A DNA stretch of 64,000 nucleotides from Pseudomonas sp. FP1742 (GTDB lineage: Bacteria; Pseudomonadota; Gammaproteobacteria; Pseudomonadales; Pseudomonadaceae). The stretch covers positions 5,890,001 through 5,954,000 of the forward strand of contig NZ_CP117460.1 of assembly GCF_030687145.1 (NCBI RefSeq). Direction: 5' to 3'. A program made the position numbers and the translations under genes. Under the pieces are notes generated by a model. The model had not been told where the DNA came from. It did not search any database and saw only the letters and a list, made by a program, of their open reading frames with translations. Positions 35,355 through 42,407 of this stretch are shown here, piece after piece (positions within the stretch are counted from its first letter, which is position 1; each line of letters starts with the position of its first letter).

Positions 35355-36350
35355 CTACCGGGCTACAACTGCTGTCGGTGTCACGCCAAATCGCGCGCGG
35401 TAATCACTCGGCGCCAACCCGGTAATTTTCTTGAACGTCGCCCGAAAGGCACTCGGGTCCTGATAGCCCACGGTCCAGGCAATGTGATCAATGGTGCCGT
35501 TGGTGAATTCGAGCATTTCCCGAGCCTTGCCCACTCGCACGTGCTGGCAGTACTCGGTGGGTTTCAACCCGGTCGCCGCACGGAATCGCCGCAGGAAGGT
35601 GCGCTCTTCCAGCCCCGCCCGTTCGGCCATTGCCGCCAACGAAACATCGATCGCCCCGGTGCTTTGCAGCCAATGTTGGACCTTGAGAATCGCCCCATCG
35701 CCATGGCTGAGAATCGGTGAAAAATTACTGCCGCACTCGCTCGCACTGTCGCTGTGTTCCACCACCAGAAAACGTGCCGTGCCGGTGGCGATGCTCGGCC
35801 CCAGTAAACGGTTCACCAGGCGCAATCCCAGCTCTGACCAGGCCATCAGCCCGGCGGTAGTGATCAGATCGCCGTCGTCGACGATGGGCGTGTCGGCCTT
35901 GAGTTTAATCGCCGGGTAACGCTCGGCGAAGGCTTTGGCCGAGGTCCAGTGGGTGGTGGCGCTCCGACCGTCGAGCAGACCGCTTTCGGCCAACAGAATA
36001 GAACCCACGCAAACTCCGCCGAGGGTCGCGCCGCTGGCGTGTTGCTGACGAATCCAGCGAATCAGTCCCTGGGGTGCCTGGCCCTTGGAAAAACCCCCAA
36101 TCGAAGGCGGGATCAACACCGCCACCAGCGCGCCGTCCGGGCCGGGCTGACTGTCGTAGATCCGCTCGGGCACCTGATCGCCCTCAACCTGCCAATGACT
36201 GACCCGCAGCAACGGCAACCGGGCCGCCTGATGCTCCGCGGCGATCCGGTTGGCCACGCCGAACAGATCCGTCAGCCCATGCACCGCCGCCATTTGCGCA
36301 CCGGGATAGATCAACACTCCCAGTTCGGCGACTGCCCTTTCCATGCCCAT
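35355..36350 (-). CDS. GlxA-type transcriptional regulator (DJ-1/PfpI domain plus AraC HTH)
   Basis: 331 aa, start at ATG 36350 with a GGGGGG site ten bases upstream. The N-terminal half is a class I glutamine-amidotransferase-like domain ('ELGVLIYPGAQMAAVHGLTDLFGVANRIA', 'LGGVCVGSILLAESGLLDGRSATTHW'). The last 100 residues are an AraC helix-turn-helix pair ('IDVSLAAMAERAGLEERTFLRRFRAATGLKPTEYCQHVRVGKAREML', 'IAWTVGYQDPSAFRATFKKITGLAPSDYR'). It is divergent from the cysteine hydrolase gene and is likely to control it. Confidence 0.93.
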   Translation of the reverse strand: MGMERAVAELGVLIYPGAQMAAVHGLTDLFGVANRIAAEHQAARLPLLRVSHWQVEGDQVPERIYDSQPGPDGALVAVLIPPSIGGFSKGQAPQGLIRWIRQQHASGATLGGVCVGSILLAESGLLDGRSATTHWTSAKAFAERYPAIKLKADTPIVDDGDLITTAGLMAWSELGLRLVNRLLGPSIATGTARFLVVEHSDSASECGSNFSPILSHGDGAILKVQHWLQSTGAIDVSLAAMAERAGLEERTFLRRFRAATGLKPTEYCQHVRVGKAREMLEFTNGTIDHIAWTVGYQDPSAFRATFKKITGLAPSDYRARFGVTPTAVVAR

Positions 36351-36454
36351 TGTCAGTTTTCCCCCTTCTATTGTCGGTGTGGCCAATCCTCGAGCGAACC
36401 GCCAGCGCCAATACTGCATTCCACACCAATACACACTTCAAGGAAACAACAGTC

Positions 36455-37003
36455 ATGGCCAAGCAAGCACTCATCGTAGTCGATATCCAGAACGACTATT
36501 TCCCCCAAGGCAAGTGGCCGCTGGTGGGCGCCGACGCCGCCGCGGACAACGCCGCGCGGTTGATTCAGGCGTTCCGCGAGGCCGGCGATCCGGTGGTGCA
36601 CATCCGCCACGAATTCACCTCCGACGCCGCCCCGTTCTTCACCCCGGGCTCCGACGGCGCGAAGTTGCACCCCAAAGTGGTCAACCGCGCCGACGAGCCG
36701 GTGGTGCTCAAGCATTTCGTCAACTCGTTCCGCGAGACCGAACTGCAGTCAATTCTCGACCAGCAAGGCATCAAGGAACTGGTGGTTGTCGGCAGCATGA
36801 GCCACATGTGCATCGACGGCGTCACTCGTGCCGCGGCCGATCTTGGCTACACCGTCACCGTCATCCACGATGCCTGCGCCACCCTCGATCTGGAGTTCAA
36901 CGGCCTTACGGTTCCGGCAGCCCACGTGCATGCCGCGTTCATGTCAGCCCTGGGTTTTGCCTACGCCAGCGTGGTATCCACCAATGACTTTCTCGCTGGT
37001 TAG
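36455..37003 (+). CDS. Isochorismatase-family cysteine hydrolase
   Basis: 182 aa. The catalytic triad is visible as Asp10 ('LIVVDIQNDYF'), Lys86 ('PVVLKHFVNSF') and Cys119 ('VVGSMSHMCIDGVTRAAADLGY'). Family members hydrolyse amides such as nicotinamide, biuret or N-carbamoylsarcosine, and the substrate here is not evident. It starts at 36455 after an AAGGAA site, 104 bp from its divergent GlxA-type regulator. Confidence 0.9.
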   Translation: MAKQALIVVDIQNDYFPQGKWPLVGADAAADNAARLIQAFREAGDPVVHIRHEFTSDAAPFFTPGSDGAKLHPKVVNRADEPVVLKHFVNSFRETELQSILDQQGIKELVVVGSMSHMCIDGVTRAAADLGYTVTVIHDACATLDLEFNGLTVPAAHVHAAFMSALGFAYASVVSTNDFLAG

Positions 37004-37013
37004 ATGAGGAACC

Positions 37014-37103
37014 TGTGGGAGCGGGCTTGCCCGCGAAAGCGATGTATCAGTCGACACTTATGGTGACTGACACGACGCATTCGCGGGCAAGCCCGCTCCC
37101 CCA
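37014..37103. repeat. REP doublet (inverted pair)
   Basis: TGTGGGAGCGGGCTTGCCCGCGAA at the left is inverted as TTCGCGGGCAAGCCCGCTCCC at the right. It separates the hydrolase from the PspA-channel operon. Confidence 0.88.
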
Positions 37104-37174
37104 TGAATTGCGCTTGATTGATTGGCATTACACGACTCAGCCTCTTTGTCATGGATGGATGACGCTCGAAAAAT

Positions 37175-37230
37175 CTCACGCGTGAGCTATTGAGGGCTGC
37201 AAAAATTGCCTGTAGTGTTATCACGCGTGA
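37175..37230 (+). promoter_or_regulatory. Two TCACGCGTGA palindromes around a candidate promoter of the PspA-channel operon
   Basis: CTCACGCGTGAG (37175-37186) and ATCACGCGTGAG (core 37221-37230) have identical 10-bp cores with centres 45 bp apart. Between them lie TTGAGG (37190-37195), a 17-bp spacer and TAGTGT (37213-37218), so a start near 37225 would fall inside the second palindrome. This is the geometry of a repressed sigma-70 promoter with one operator on each side. The binding protein is unknown. Confidence 0.6.
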
Positions 37231-37254
37231 GTTTTTCACAACGAGGTCAGCACC

Positions 37255-37944
37255 ATGAAAAGCAGCTCTCCATCAGATCCGCCTTCCGGGTCTGTTACCG
37301 ATTCAGCGAGCCGCAAGGGAGAGCGCTCGAAACCATCCGCGAAAAAACCATCGAGCTTTTACATGAAGCAGATGCGCGCGGGCCTGGGTGCCGCCGGCTA
37401 TGTGAAACACGAGACTTGGGTGCTTCCCGAAAACCGAAGCCTGCTCAAGCAGATGGAGAAACAGCTACGCCAACCGATTCTGGCTGGCTCATTCATGTCG
37501 GAGAATTACATGAGCGCAGGTAATAACTGGAACATCGATCGCCTCTACAGCGCCCTCCAGGCCCTCGACGAAGTGGTTGCGAACGAAATCACCCTCTCCC
37601 TCGTTCAAGGCTCCGAGTCCAGCATCAAGCTGGAAATGAACGATTTCGGTGGCTTGCCGATTTACATCGCGGTGGTGGGCGATCAGATCATCGTGGATAC
37701 GGTTCTGGTCGATGTCGAGTCGATCAACGACGTGCCGGCCTTCAACGATGCCGTGCTGCGCAGCCGGGAAATGTTCCCGCTGTCCTCGATCGGTATCGAG
37801 TCGATGCCCAACGGGCAGATCGTTTACAACATGTTCGGCGCGTTGAGTTCCGATTCCAGCCTGACCAACGTCGTGACCGAGGTCAAAACCCTCGTCGACA
37901 ACGTCCAGCGCGCCAGCGAAGCCTTCGAACGCTTCTTCAAATAA
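37255..37944 (+). CDS. yjfI: YjfI-family protein (DUF2170)
   Basis: 229 aa. Residues 1-30 are a Ser/Lys-rich disordered tail. Residues 33-75 ('PSSFYMKQMRAGLGAAGYVKHETWVLPENRSLLKQMEKQLRQP') look like a ribbon-helix-helix-type segment: a short strand (KHETWVLP) followed by helices. From about residue 95 the DUF2170 domain begins ('WNIDRLYSALQALDEVV', 'GGLPIYIAVVGDQIIVDTVLVDVESINDVPAFNDAVLRSREMFPLSSIGI'), which resembles the small secretion-chaperone-like fold. It is the first gene of the operon and could be its autoregulator at the flanking palindromes (inference). pspA follows after 25 bp. Confidence 0.82.
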   Translation: MKSSSPSDPPSGSVTDSASRKGERSKPSAKKPSSFYMKQMRAGLGAAGYVKHETWVLPENRSLLKQMEKQLRQPILAGSFMSENYMSAGNNWNIDRLYSALQALDEVVANEITLSLVQGSESSIKLEMNDFGGLPIYIAVVGDQIIVDTVLVDVESINDVPAFNDAVLRSREMFPLSSIGIESMPNGQIVYNMFGALSSDSSLTNVVTEVKTLVDNVQRASEAFERFFK

Positions 37945-37969
37945 TTTTTTCGGGAACAGGAAATATCCA

Positions 37970-38668
37970 ATGACTCAGTCCATCTGGAGCAAATTGTTCA
38001 CCGCGTTGCGTGGCGGTGCCAACGAAGTCGGCGAATCGATCGTCGACCAACAGGCCCTGCGCATTCTCGACCAGGAAATTCGCGATGCGGACAGCGCGCT
38101 GGCCAACGCCAAGCGTGAGCTGGTCACCATCATGGCCAAGCACAAACTGTCGGCCGACCGCGTCAGCGAGTACAACGCCAAGATCAAGGACCTGGAATCC
38201 AAGGCCCTGGCCGCGATCCAGGCCAACCGCGAAGACCTGGCACTGGAAGTGGCCGAAGCCATTTCGACCCTGACCAATGAATTGGATGTCGAGCAAAAGC
38301 AGGCCACCGAATTCGGCGGTTACGCCGACAACATGCGTAAAGACATCACCAAGGCCGAAAACCGCATCAAAAGCCTGCGTCAGCAAGTGGACATGGCCAA
38401 GGCGCGCGAAAGCGTGCAGAAAGCCCAGGTCAGCGCTTCGATCGCCAGTGGTGGCGCCAACGGCAAGCTGGAAACCGCCGTCGGTACGCTGAACCGCCTG
38501 CAGGCCAAGCAGCAGCAACGCGCCGCTGAGCTGGAAGCCCAGGACCAACTGGCCGATGCATCGACCGGCACCGACCTGGAGCGCAAACTGCGCGAAGCCG
38601 GCATCACGCCGAACGAAGGCAGCGCCAATGCGATTCTGGAACGCCTGAAGAAAAAATCGGCTGAGTAA
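37970..38668 (+). CDS. pspA: PspA/IM30 family membrane-coating protein (YjfJ-like)
   Basis: 232 aa, nearly all helical. It starts 'MTQSIWSKLFTALRGGANEVGESIVDQQALRILDQEIRDADSAL', an amphipathic membrane helix then the PspA coiled-coil hairpin with long heptads ('LVTIMAKHKLSADRVSEYNAKIKDLESKALAAIQANRED'). PspA/Vipp1 proteins are bacterial relatives of ESCRT-III that polymerise on stressed inner membrane. The classic partners PspF, PspB and PspC are absent; instead it sits among YjfI, YjfK, YjfL, YjfM and YjfC homologues. A REP pair follows. Confidence 0.93.
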   Translation: MTQSIWSKLFTALRGGANEVGESIVDQQALRILDQEIRDADSALANAKRELVTIMAKHKLSADRVSEYNAKIKDLESKALAAIQANREDLALEVAEAISTLTNELDVEQKQATEFGGYADNMRKDITKAENRIKSLRQQVDMAKARESVQKAQVSASIASGGANGKLETAVGTLNRLQAKQQQRAAELEAQDQLADASTGTDLERKLREAGITPNEGSANAILERLKKKSAE

Positions 38669-38721
38669 GCAACACCGCGGCAGGAAGGGCATTCATTGCC
38701 CTGATGCCAAGCTGCGGCACC

Positions 38722-38811
38722 TGTGGAAGCGGGCTTGCTCGCGAAGAGGGAGTGTCAGTCGACACCAATGTTGCCTGACACACTGCCTTCGCGAGCAAGC
38801 CCGCTCCCACA
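38722..38811. repeat. REP doublet inside the PspA-channel operon
   Basis: TGTGGAAGCGGGCTTGCTCGCGAAG (one mismatch to the REP core) and the inverse CTTCGCGAGCAAGCCCGCTCCCACA frame about 40 bp. It lies in the 205-bp gap between pspA and the rhomboid gene and may separate their expression levels. Confidence 0.87.
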
Positions 38812-38873
38812 TGGGTCGCGCTTGCCTGACAGGCATTAATTCAATGCCCTTCGTTTTTGAATCGAGGTCAAGG

Positions 38874-39437
38874 ATGAATGCCCTGAAGGGTTTCAAGACA
38901 ATCGCCGGCCTGGCCATCTTCATGGTTGTGCTGCAACTGCTCAACGTTGCGACCGGCTACAGCCTTAACGCCTTCGGCCTGGTTCCGAGAACCTTGCACG
39001 GACTGGTCGGCATCATCACCTCGCCTTTCTTGCACACATCCTTTGCGCACCTGAGTGCCAACCTGATTGCCTTTTTGATCCTCGGTACCCTGGTCATCGT
39101 CGAAGGGCTCAACCGGTTCATGGCCGTCAGCGCTATCATCATTTTGCTGGGCGGTTCGCTGATCTGGCTGTTCGGTTTTGCCGGCGTGCATATCGGTGCC
39201 AGCGGCTGGGTGTTCGGGCTGTGGGCGTATCTTCTTTCGCGCGCCTGGCTCCAGCGGAGCTGGAGCAACCTGATAACGGCCAGTGTCGTGGCCCTGCTCT
39301 ATGGCGGGCTGATTGTTGGCTTCCTTCCTCGCCGGGGCATTTCCTTCGAAGGGCATATTTTTGCTGCGATCGCCGGTTTTATTGCAGCCAAGGTACTTTT
39401 ATCTACGCCGCGCAGCAGGTTTAATGCCGCCCGGTAA
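38874..39437 (+). CDS. Rhomboid-family intramembrane serine protease
   Basis: 187 aa, about six transmembrane helices. The rhomboid core is intact: 'FLHTSFAHLSANLIAFLILG' (HxxxN, His59 and Asn63), the nucleophile loop GASGWVFGL (Ser110) and the catalytic His161 in 'SFEGHIFAAIAGF'. Rhomboids cut membrane proteins inside the bilayer. It is inserted between pspA and the channel gene, which is not the order I recall for E. coli yjf genes, so its substrate may be one of the neighbouring membrane proteins (inference). Confidence 0.88.
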   Translation: MNALKGFKTIAGLAIFMVVLQLLNVATGYSLNAFGLVPRTLHGLVGIITSPFLHTSFAHLSANLIAFLILGTLVIVEGLNRFMAVSAIIILLGGSLIWLFGFAGVHIGASGWVFGLWAYLLSRAWLQRSWSNLITASVVALLYGGLIVGFLPRRGISFEGHIFAAIAGFIAAKVLLSTPRSRFNAAR

Positions 39438-39508
39438 CAGCATTTGAGCACTCAGGCGCCAGAGCGATTACGTCGCCAGGAATGAGCCCCCACGGAGTCA
39501 GGGACGAA

Positions 39509-40543
39509 ATGTCGATTTTCCTTTTATTGCGCGCGTACGCGGCGTCCTTCTTCCATCGGTTCGGCTGGGCAGGCCTGGCCATTGCACTGGGCGTGCATCT
39601 GACCACGGCCTGGCTGGGCCTGGTGCTTCTGGGCGAACAACACCTCACTCCCCCCGCCACATTCACCTACTTCTATCTCACCACCACACTTACCGTCGGC
39701 TATGGCGATCTCGCGCCACAGACAGCCGCGGGACGGATTTTCGTGGCTACCTGGGTCATGCTCGGGGGCATTGCGCTGCTGACGGCAGCCATCGGCAAAA
39801 CCACCAGCAGTGTCATCGATGTATGGAGGAAAGGCATGAAAGGCAAAGGCGATTTCACCGGTAAGGTTGGCCACACCGTTCTCATCGGCTGGGAAGGTGC
39901 GTCCAGCGAGCGGGTCATTGACTTGTTGCTGCAGGACGAAACGTCCAATGACAACCTGATCGTCATTTGCGATTGCGACCTCGAAGAAAACCCCATGCCG
40001 GGCAAGACGGCCTTCATCAAAGGCGAAAGCCTGTCCTCCGTCGCGCTTTTGCTGCGTGCCGGCGTGCCTGGCGCCGAGCGCGTGCTGGTGCGCACCCATT
40101 CAGACGATCTGACCCTGGCCACCGTGCTGGCGGTCAATCAACTGAACCCGGTCGGGCATGTGGTCGCCCACTTCAATGAAAGTGAAATCGCCGCGCTCGC
40201 CAGCGCCTACGCCCCCAGCCTGGAATGCACCTCGAGCATGGCCATCGAGATGTTGGTGCGCGCCTCCCAGGATCCAGGCTCGTCAGTGGTCATCAATGAA
40301 TTGCTGTGCGTGGGCCAAGGCGCCACCCAATACCTGATGAGACTGCCCGAGACCTTTGAAGCAACATTTGGCGATCTTTACACACGGATGAAAGAACGCC
40401 ACAACGCGACCCTCATCGGCTACCGCGCCAAAGGCGCCCGACAGCCTTCGATCAACCCGCCCGGCGCCACTCGCGTCGAGGGCGGCGAACTCTTCTACAT
40501 CGCCTCCACTCGCCTCAAGGAAATCACCAATGGGATGGTTTAA
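39509..40543 (+). CDS. Two-helix potassium channel with cytoplasmic RCK-like domain
   Basis: 344 aa from ATG 39509 (AGGGAC site); an ATG at 39482 has a poorly spaced site. Two transmembrane helices flank the selectivity filter TLTVGYGDLAP (T62-D67). After 'GKTTSSVIDVWRKGMKGKGDFTGKVGHTVLIGWEGASSERVIDLL' comes a Rossmann-like domain with 'DNLIVICDCDLEENP', 'KTAFIKGESLSSVALLLRAGVPGAERVLVRTHSDDLTLATVLAVNQLNP', as in TrkA-N/RCK gates, but the GxGxxG loop is changed to GWEGAS, so the nucleotide may differ. The stop overlaps the DUF2491 start by 14 bp. Confidence 0.9.
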   Translation: MSIFLLLRAYAASFFHRFGWAGLAIALGVHLTTAWLGLVLLGEQHLTPPATFTYFYLTTTLTVGYGDLAPQTAAGRIFVATWVMLGGIALLTAAIGKTTSSVIDVWRKGMKGKGDFTGKVGHTVLIGWEGASSERVIDLLLQDETSNDNLIVICDCDLEENPMPGKTAFIKGESLSSVALLLRAGVPGAERVLVRTHSDDLTLATVLAVNQLNPVGHVVAHFNESEIAALASAYAPSLECTSSMAIEMLVRASQDPGSSVVINELLCVGQGATQYLMRLPETFEATFGDLYTRMKERHNATLIGYRAKGARQPSINPPGATRVEGGELFYIASTRLKEITNGMV

Positions 40544-41204
40544 ACAGTTGATGGGGCTTGAGGCCCCGAAAGCGAATACGGAATCGAAATGGACACCCAA
40601 CGACAACCTGCCAGTCAGCGGCCCGCTCGGCCTGGCATTGGGTAAAGAGGTTATGTTCGACACCACCCTGAAGCTGCTGCTCGACGGCAACACCACCGTG
40701 ACCATTCCTGGCTCCCAACAGATCTGGAGCGCCGGCACCGTCGATCTCGGACAGTCGAACTGGTTGTCGCGCTACTACATGAACGACGAAGACTACTGGC
40801 TGCAAGTGCACACCACCGGTGACATCGCCGGGCAGGTCGAGTCGGTGATCCTGTTCAATTACCTCAGCTACGTCACCATCAACAGTGAAGCGGAGCTGCG
40901 GCGACTGGCCGGCCCTCAAAGCTTGATCGGGCTGCCGACCTACACCCACAACGGCGTCGAATACACCCGCGAATGGGGCACCGAGAATGGCCAGACCGAA
41001 CTGGTGGCGTTGAGCGAACACCTGAAAAATCCGGATGAGTCCTACAGCATCGAGCACCGTTCGATGCTGTACGCCCGCGAAACCGGCCTGACTGATCGCC
41101 GGGAATTCCTGCTGTTTTCCGTCGAAGAAGACGCCGAAGGCACCATCAGTTTGAGCACTTCGCTGGGCGTTTCGCTGTACACCACCGACCTGAACACTTT
41201 TTAA
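40530..41204 (+). CDS. yjfK: YjfK-family protein (DUF2491)
   Basis: 224 aa, soluble, no signal peptide. 'PLGLALGKEVMFDTTLKLLLDGNTTVTIPGSQQIWSAGTVDLGQSNWLSRYYMNDEDYWLQVHTTGD' and 'RREFLLFSVEEDAEGTISLSTSLGVSLYTTDLN' follow DUF2491, a beta-rich domain of unknown role always found near PspA/channel genes. It overlaps the channel gene by 14 bp and precedes DUF350 by 14 bp, so translation is coupled. Confidence 0.88.
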   Translation: MGWFKQLMGLEAPKANTESKWTPNDNLPVSGPLGLALGKEVMFDTTLKLLLDGNTTVTIPGSQQIWSAGTVDLGQSNWLSRYYMNDEDYWLQVHTTGDIAGQVESVILFNYLSYVTINSEAELRRLAGPQSLIGLPTYTHNGVEYTREWGTENGQTELVALSEHLKNPDESYSIEHRSMLYARETGLTDRREFLLFSVEEDAEGTISLSTSLGVSLYTTDLNTF

Positions 41205-41218
41205 AAAGGAAGAAGTCC

Positions 41219-41647
41219 ATGCTTGAAGCGCTCTCCATCTCCCTGAACAAAGCCGCCGTGCTCGGGTTTGTTTTGTACATCCTCGGTGCCGCCGTGCTGT
41301 TCGCGCTGTTTCAGTTCATCTACACCCGAATTACACCGCACAGGGAGTTCGAACTGATCCGTGCGGGCAACGTTGCAGCCGCAATCGCCCTGGGCGGCGC
41401 CATCATCGGTTTCGCCATTCCGGCCAGCAATGTGATTGCTTACTCGATCAGCATTCTGGACTTCGTCGTCTGGGCGGTGATCGCCGCTTTCGTACAACTG
41501 CTGGCGTTCCTGGTGACCAGCCTGGTGCTCAAAGGCGCCTCTGAACGCATCAAGAAAGGCGAAATCGCCGCGGGTATCTATGTCGCGGCAGTGGCCATCA
41601 GCGTCGGCATGTTGAACGCCGCGTGCATGACCCCTTCCCAGAACTGA
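41219..41647 (+). CDS. yjfL: YjfL-family membrane protein (DUF350)
   Basis: 142 aa with four hydrophobic helices ('LGFVLYILGAAVLFALFQFIYTRI', 'VAAAIALGGAIIGFAIPASNVIAYS', 'LDFVVWAVIAAFVQLLAFLVTSLVL', 'IYVAAVAISVGMLNAACM'). The 'ELIRAGNVAAAIALGGAIIGFAIPAS' repeat is the DUF350 signature. The family is regarded as a partner of PspA and spermine/glutathionylspermidine-synthase-like enzymes, with unknown activity. Start behind AAGGAAG. Confidence 0.88.
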   Translation: MLEALSISLNKAAVLGFVLYILGAAVLFALFQFIYTRITPHREFELIRAGNVAAAIALGGAIIGFAIPASNVIAYSISILDFVVWAVIAAFVQLLAFLVTSLVLKGASERIKKGEIAAGIYVAAVAISVGMLNAACMTPSQN

Positions 41648-41666
41648 TTGCGTCACGGAGCCCCCC

Positions 41667-42395
41667 ATGAAACGAAGCAAGTACGTTCAGCTCTCGCTGG
41701 CGGCGTCGGTCGCCATGGCGATATCCGGCTGCGGGCAGGCGGAAAAAACCTACGAGATACACAAAAAGTACAACTTCCAGTCCGTCCAGCAGTGCGCCGA
41801 TGAAAAGCTCCCGGTCGACATCTGCTCTGACGCCTATATGAAGGCCATGGCCCAGCATCGAAGCATTGCGCCGGTGTATGACAACCAGGCTGATTGCGAT
41901 GCCGACTTTGTCGCCGACTGGTGCCAGCAGGATTCCGCCGGCAAATTCATCCCCAAGCTCGGCGGTTTCGAACTGAGTGCCGATGGCGAGGTGACGCAGT
42001 CCGAAGTGGACGCGGCCAAGGCCAAATTGCCCGCATCGGAAGCGAATGCCGCAGGGTCGGGCTTCTCCGGCAGTAGCCTGCTGACGGGGCTGCTGATCGG
42101 CAACATGCTCAGCAGCAACCGCAACAGTTACTACTCCGAACCGGTCTACCGCTATCGCGATGATCGCGGTAACTACTCGTCCTCGACACTCAGCCAGCGG
42201 GTATCGTCAGGTTCAACCTTCAACAGGTCCAATCAGGCGCGTTACGGCAGCAGTGGCAGTTACACCGACACCATCACCCGCAGTAAGCCGGTGTCTGTTG
42301 CGGCCTCCACTTCCCGCGGCGGCTTCGGCAGCCAGGCCAGCGCACGCAGTGGCTGGGGTGGATCGGGCAAGAGTTTTGGCGGTTCGAGCAGTTAA
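41667..42395 (+). CDS. yjfM: YjfM-family lipoprotein (DUF1190)
   Basis: 242 aa. The signal ends in the lipobox AISGC (Cys around residue 22). Four further cysteines in 'SVQQCADEKLPVDICSDAYMKAMAQHRSIAP' and 'QADCDADFVADWCQQ' could form two disulfides. The C-terminal third is Ser/Gly/Tyr-rich low complexity ('RYGSSGSYTDTITRSKPVS', 'GWGGSGKSFGGSSS'), probably surface exposed or cell-wall contacting. It is in the DUF1190 family and sits between DUF350 and the ATP-grasp ligase. Confidence 0.87.
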   Translation: MKRSKYVQLSLAASVAMAISGCGQAEKTYEIHKKYNFQSVQQCADEKLPVDICSDAYMKAMAQHRSIAPVYDNQADCDADFVADWCQQDSAGKFIPKLGGFELSADGEVTQSEVDAAKAKLPASEANAAGSGFSGSSLLTGLLIGNMLSSNRNSYYSEPVYRYRDDRGNYSSSTLSQRVSSGSTFNRSNQARYGSSGSYTDTITRSKPVSVAASTSRGGFGSQASARSGWGGSGKSFGGSSS

Positions 42396-42407
42396 GGAAA
42401 CAGGGCC

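Noticed and set aside
1900..38811. CRISPR array
   Set aside because: The repeats are scattered inverted REP units, with no regular spacing and no cas genes.
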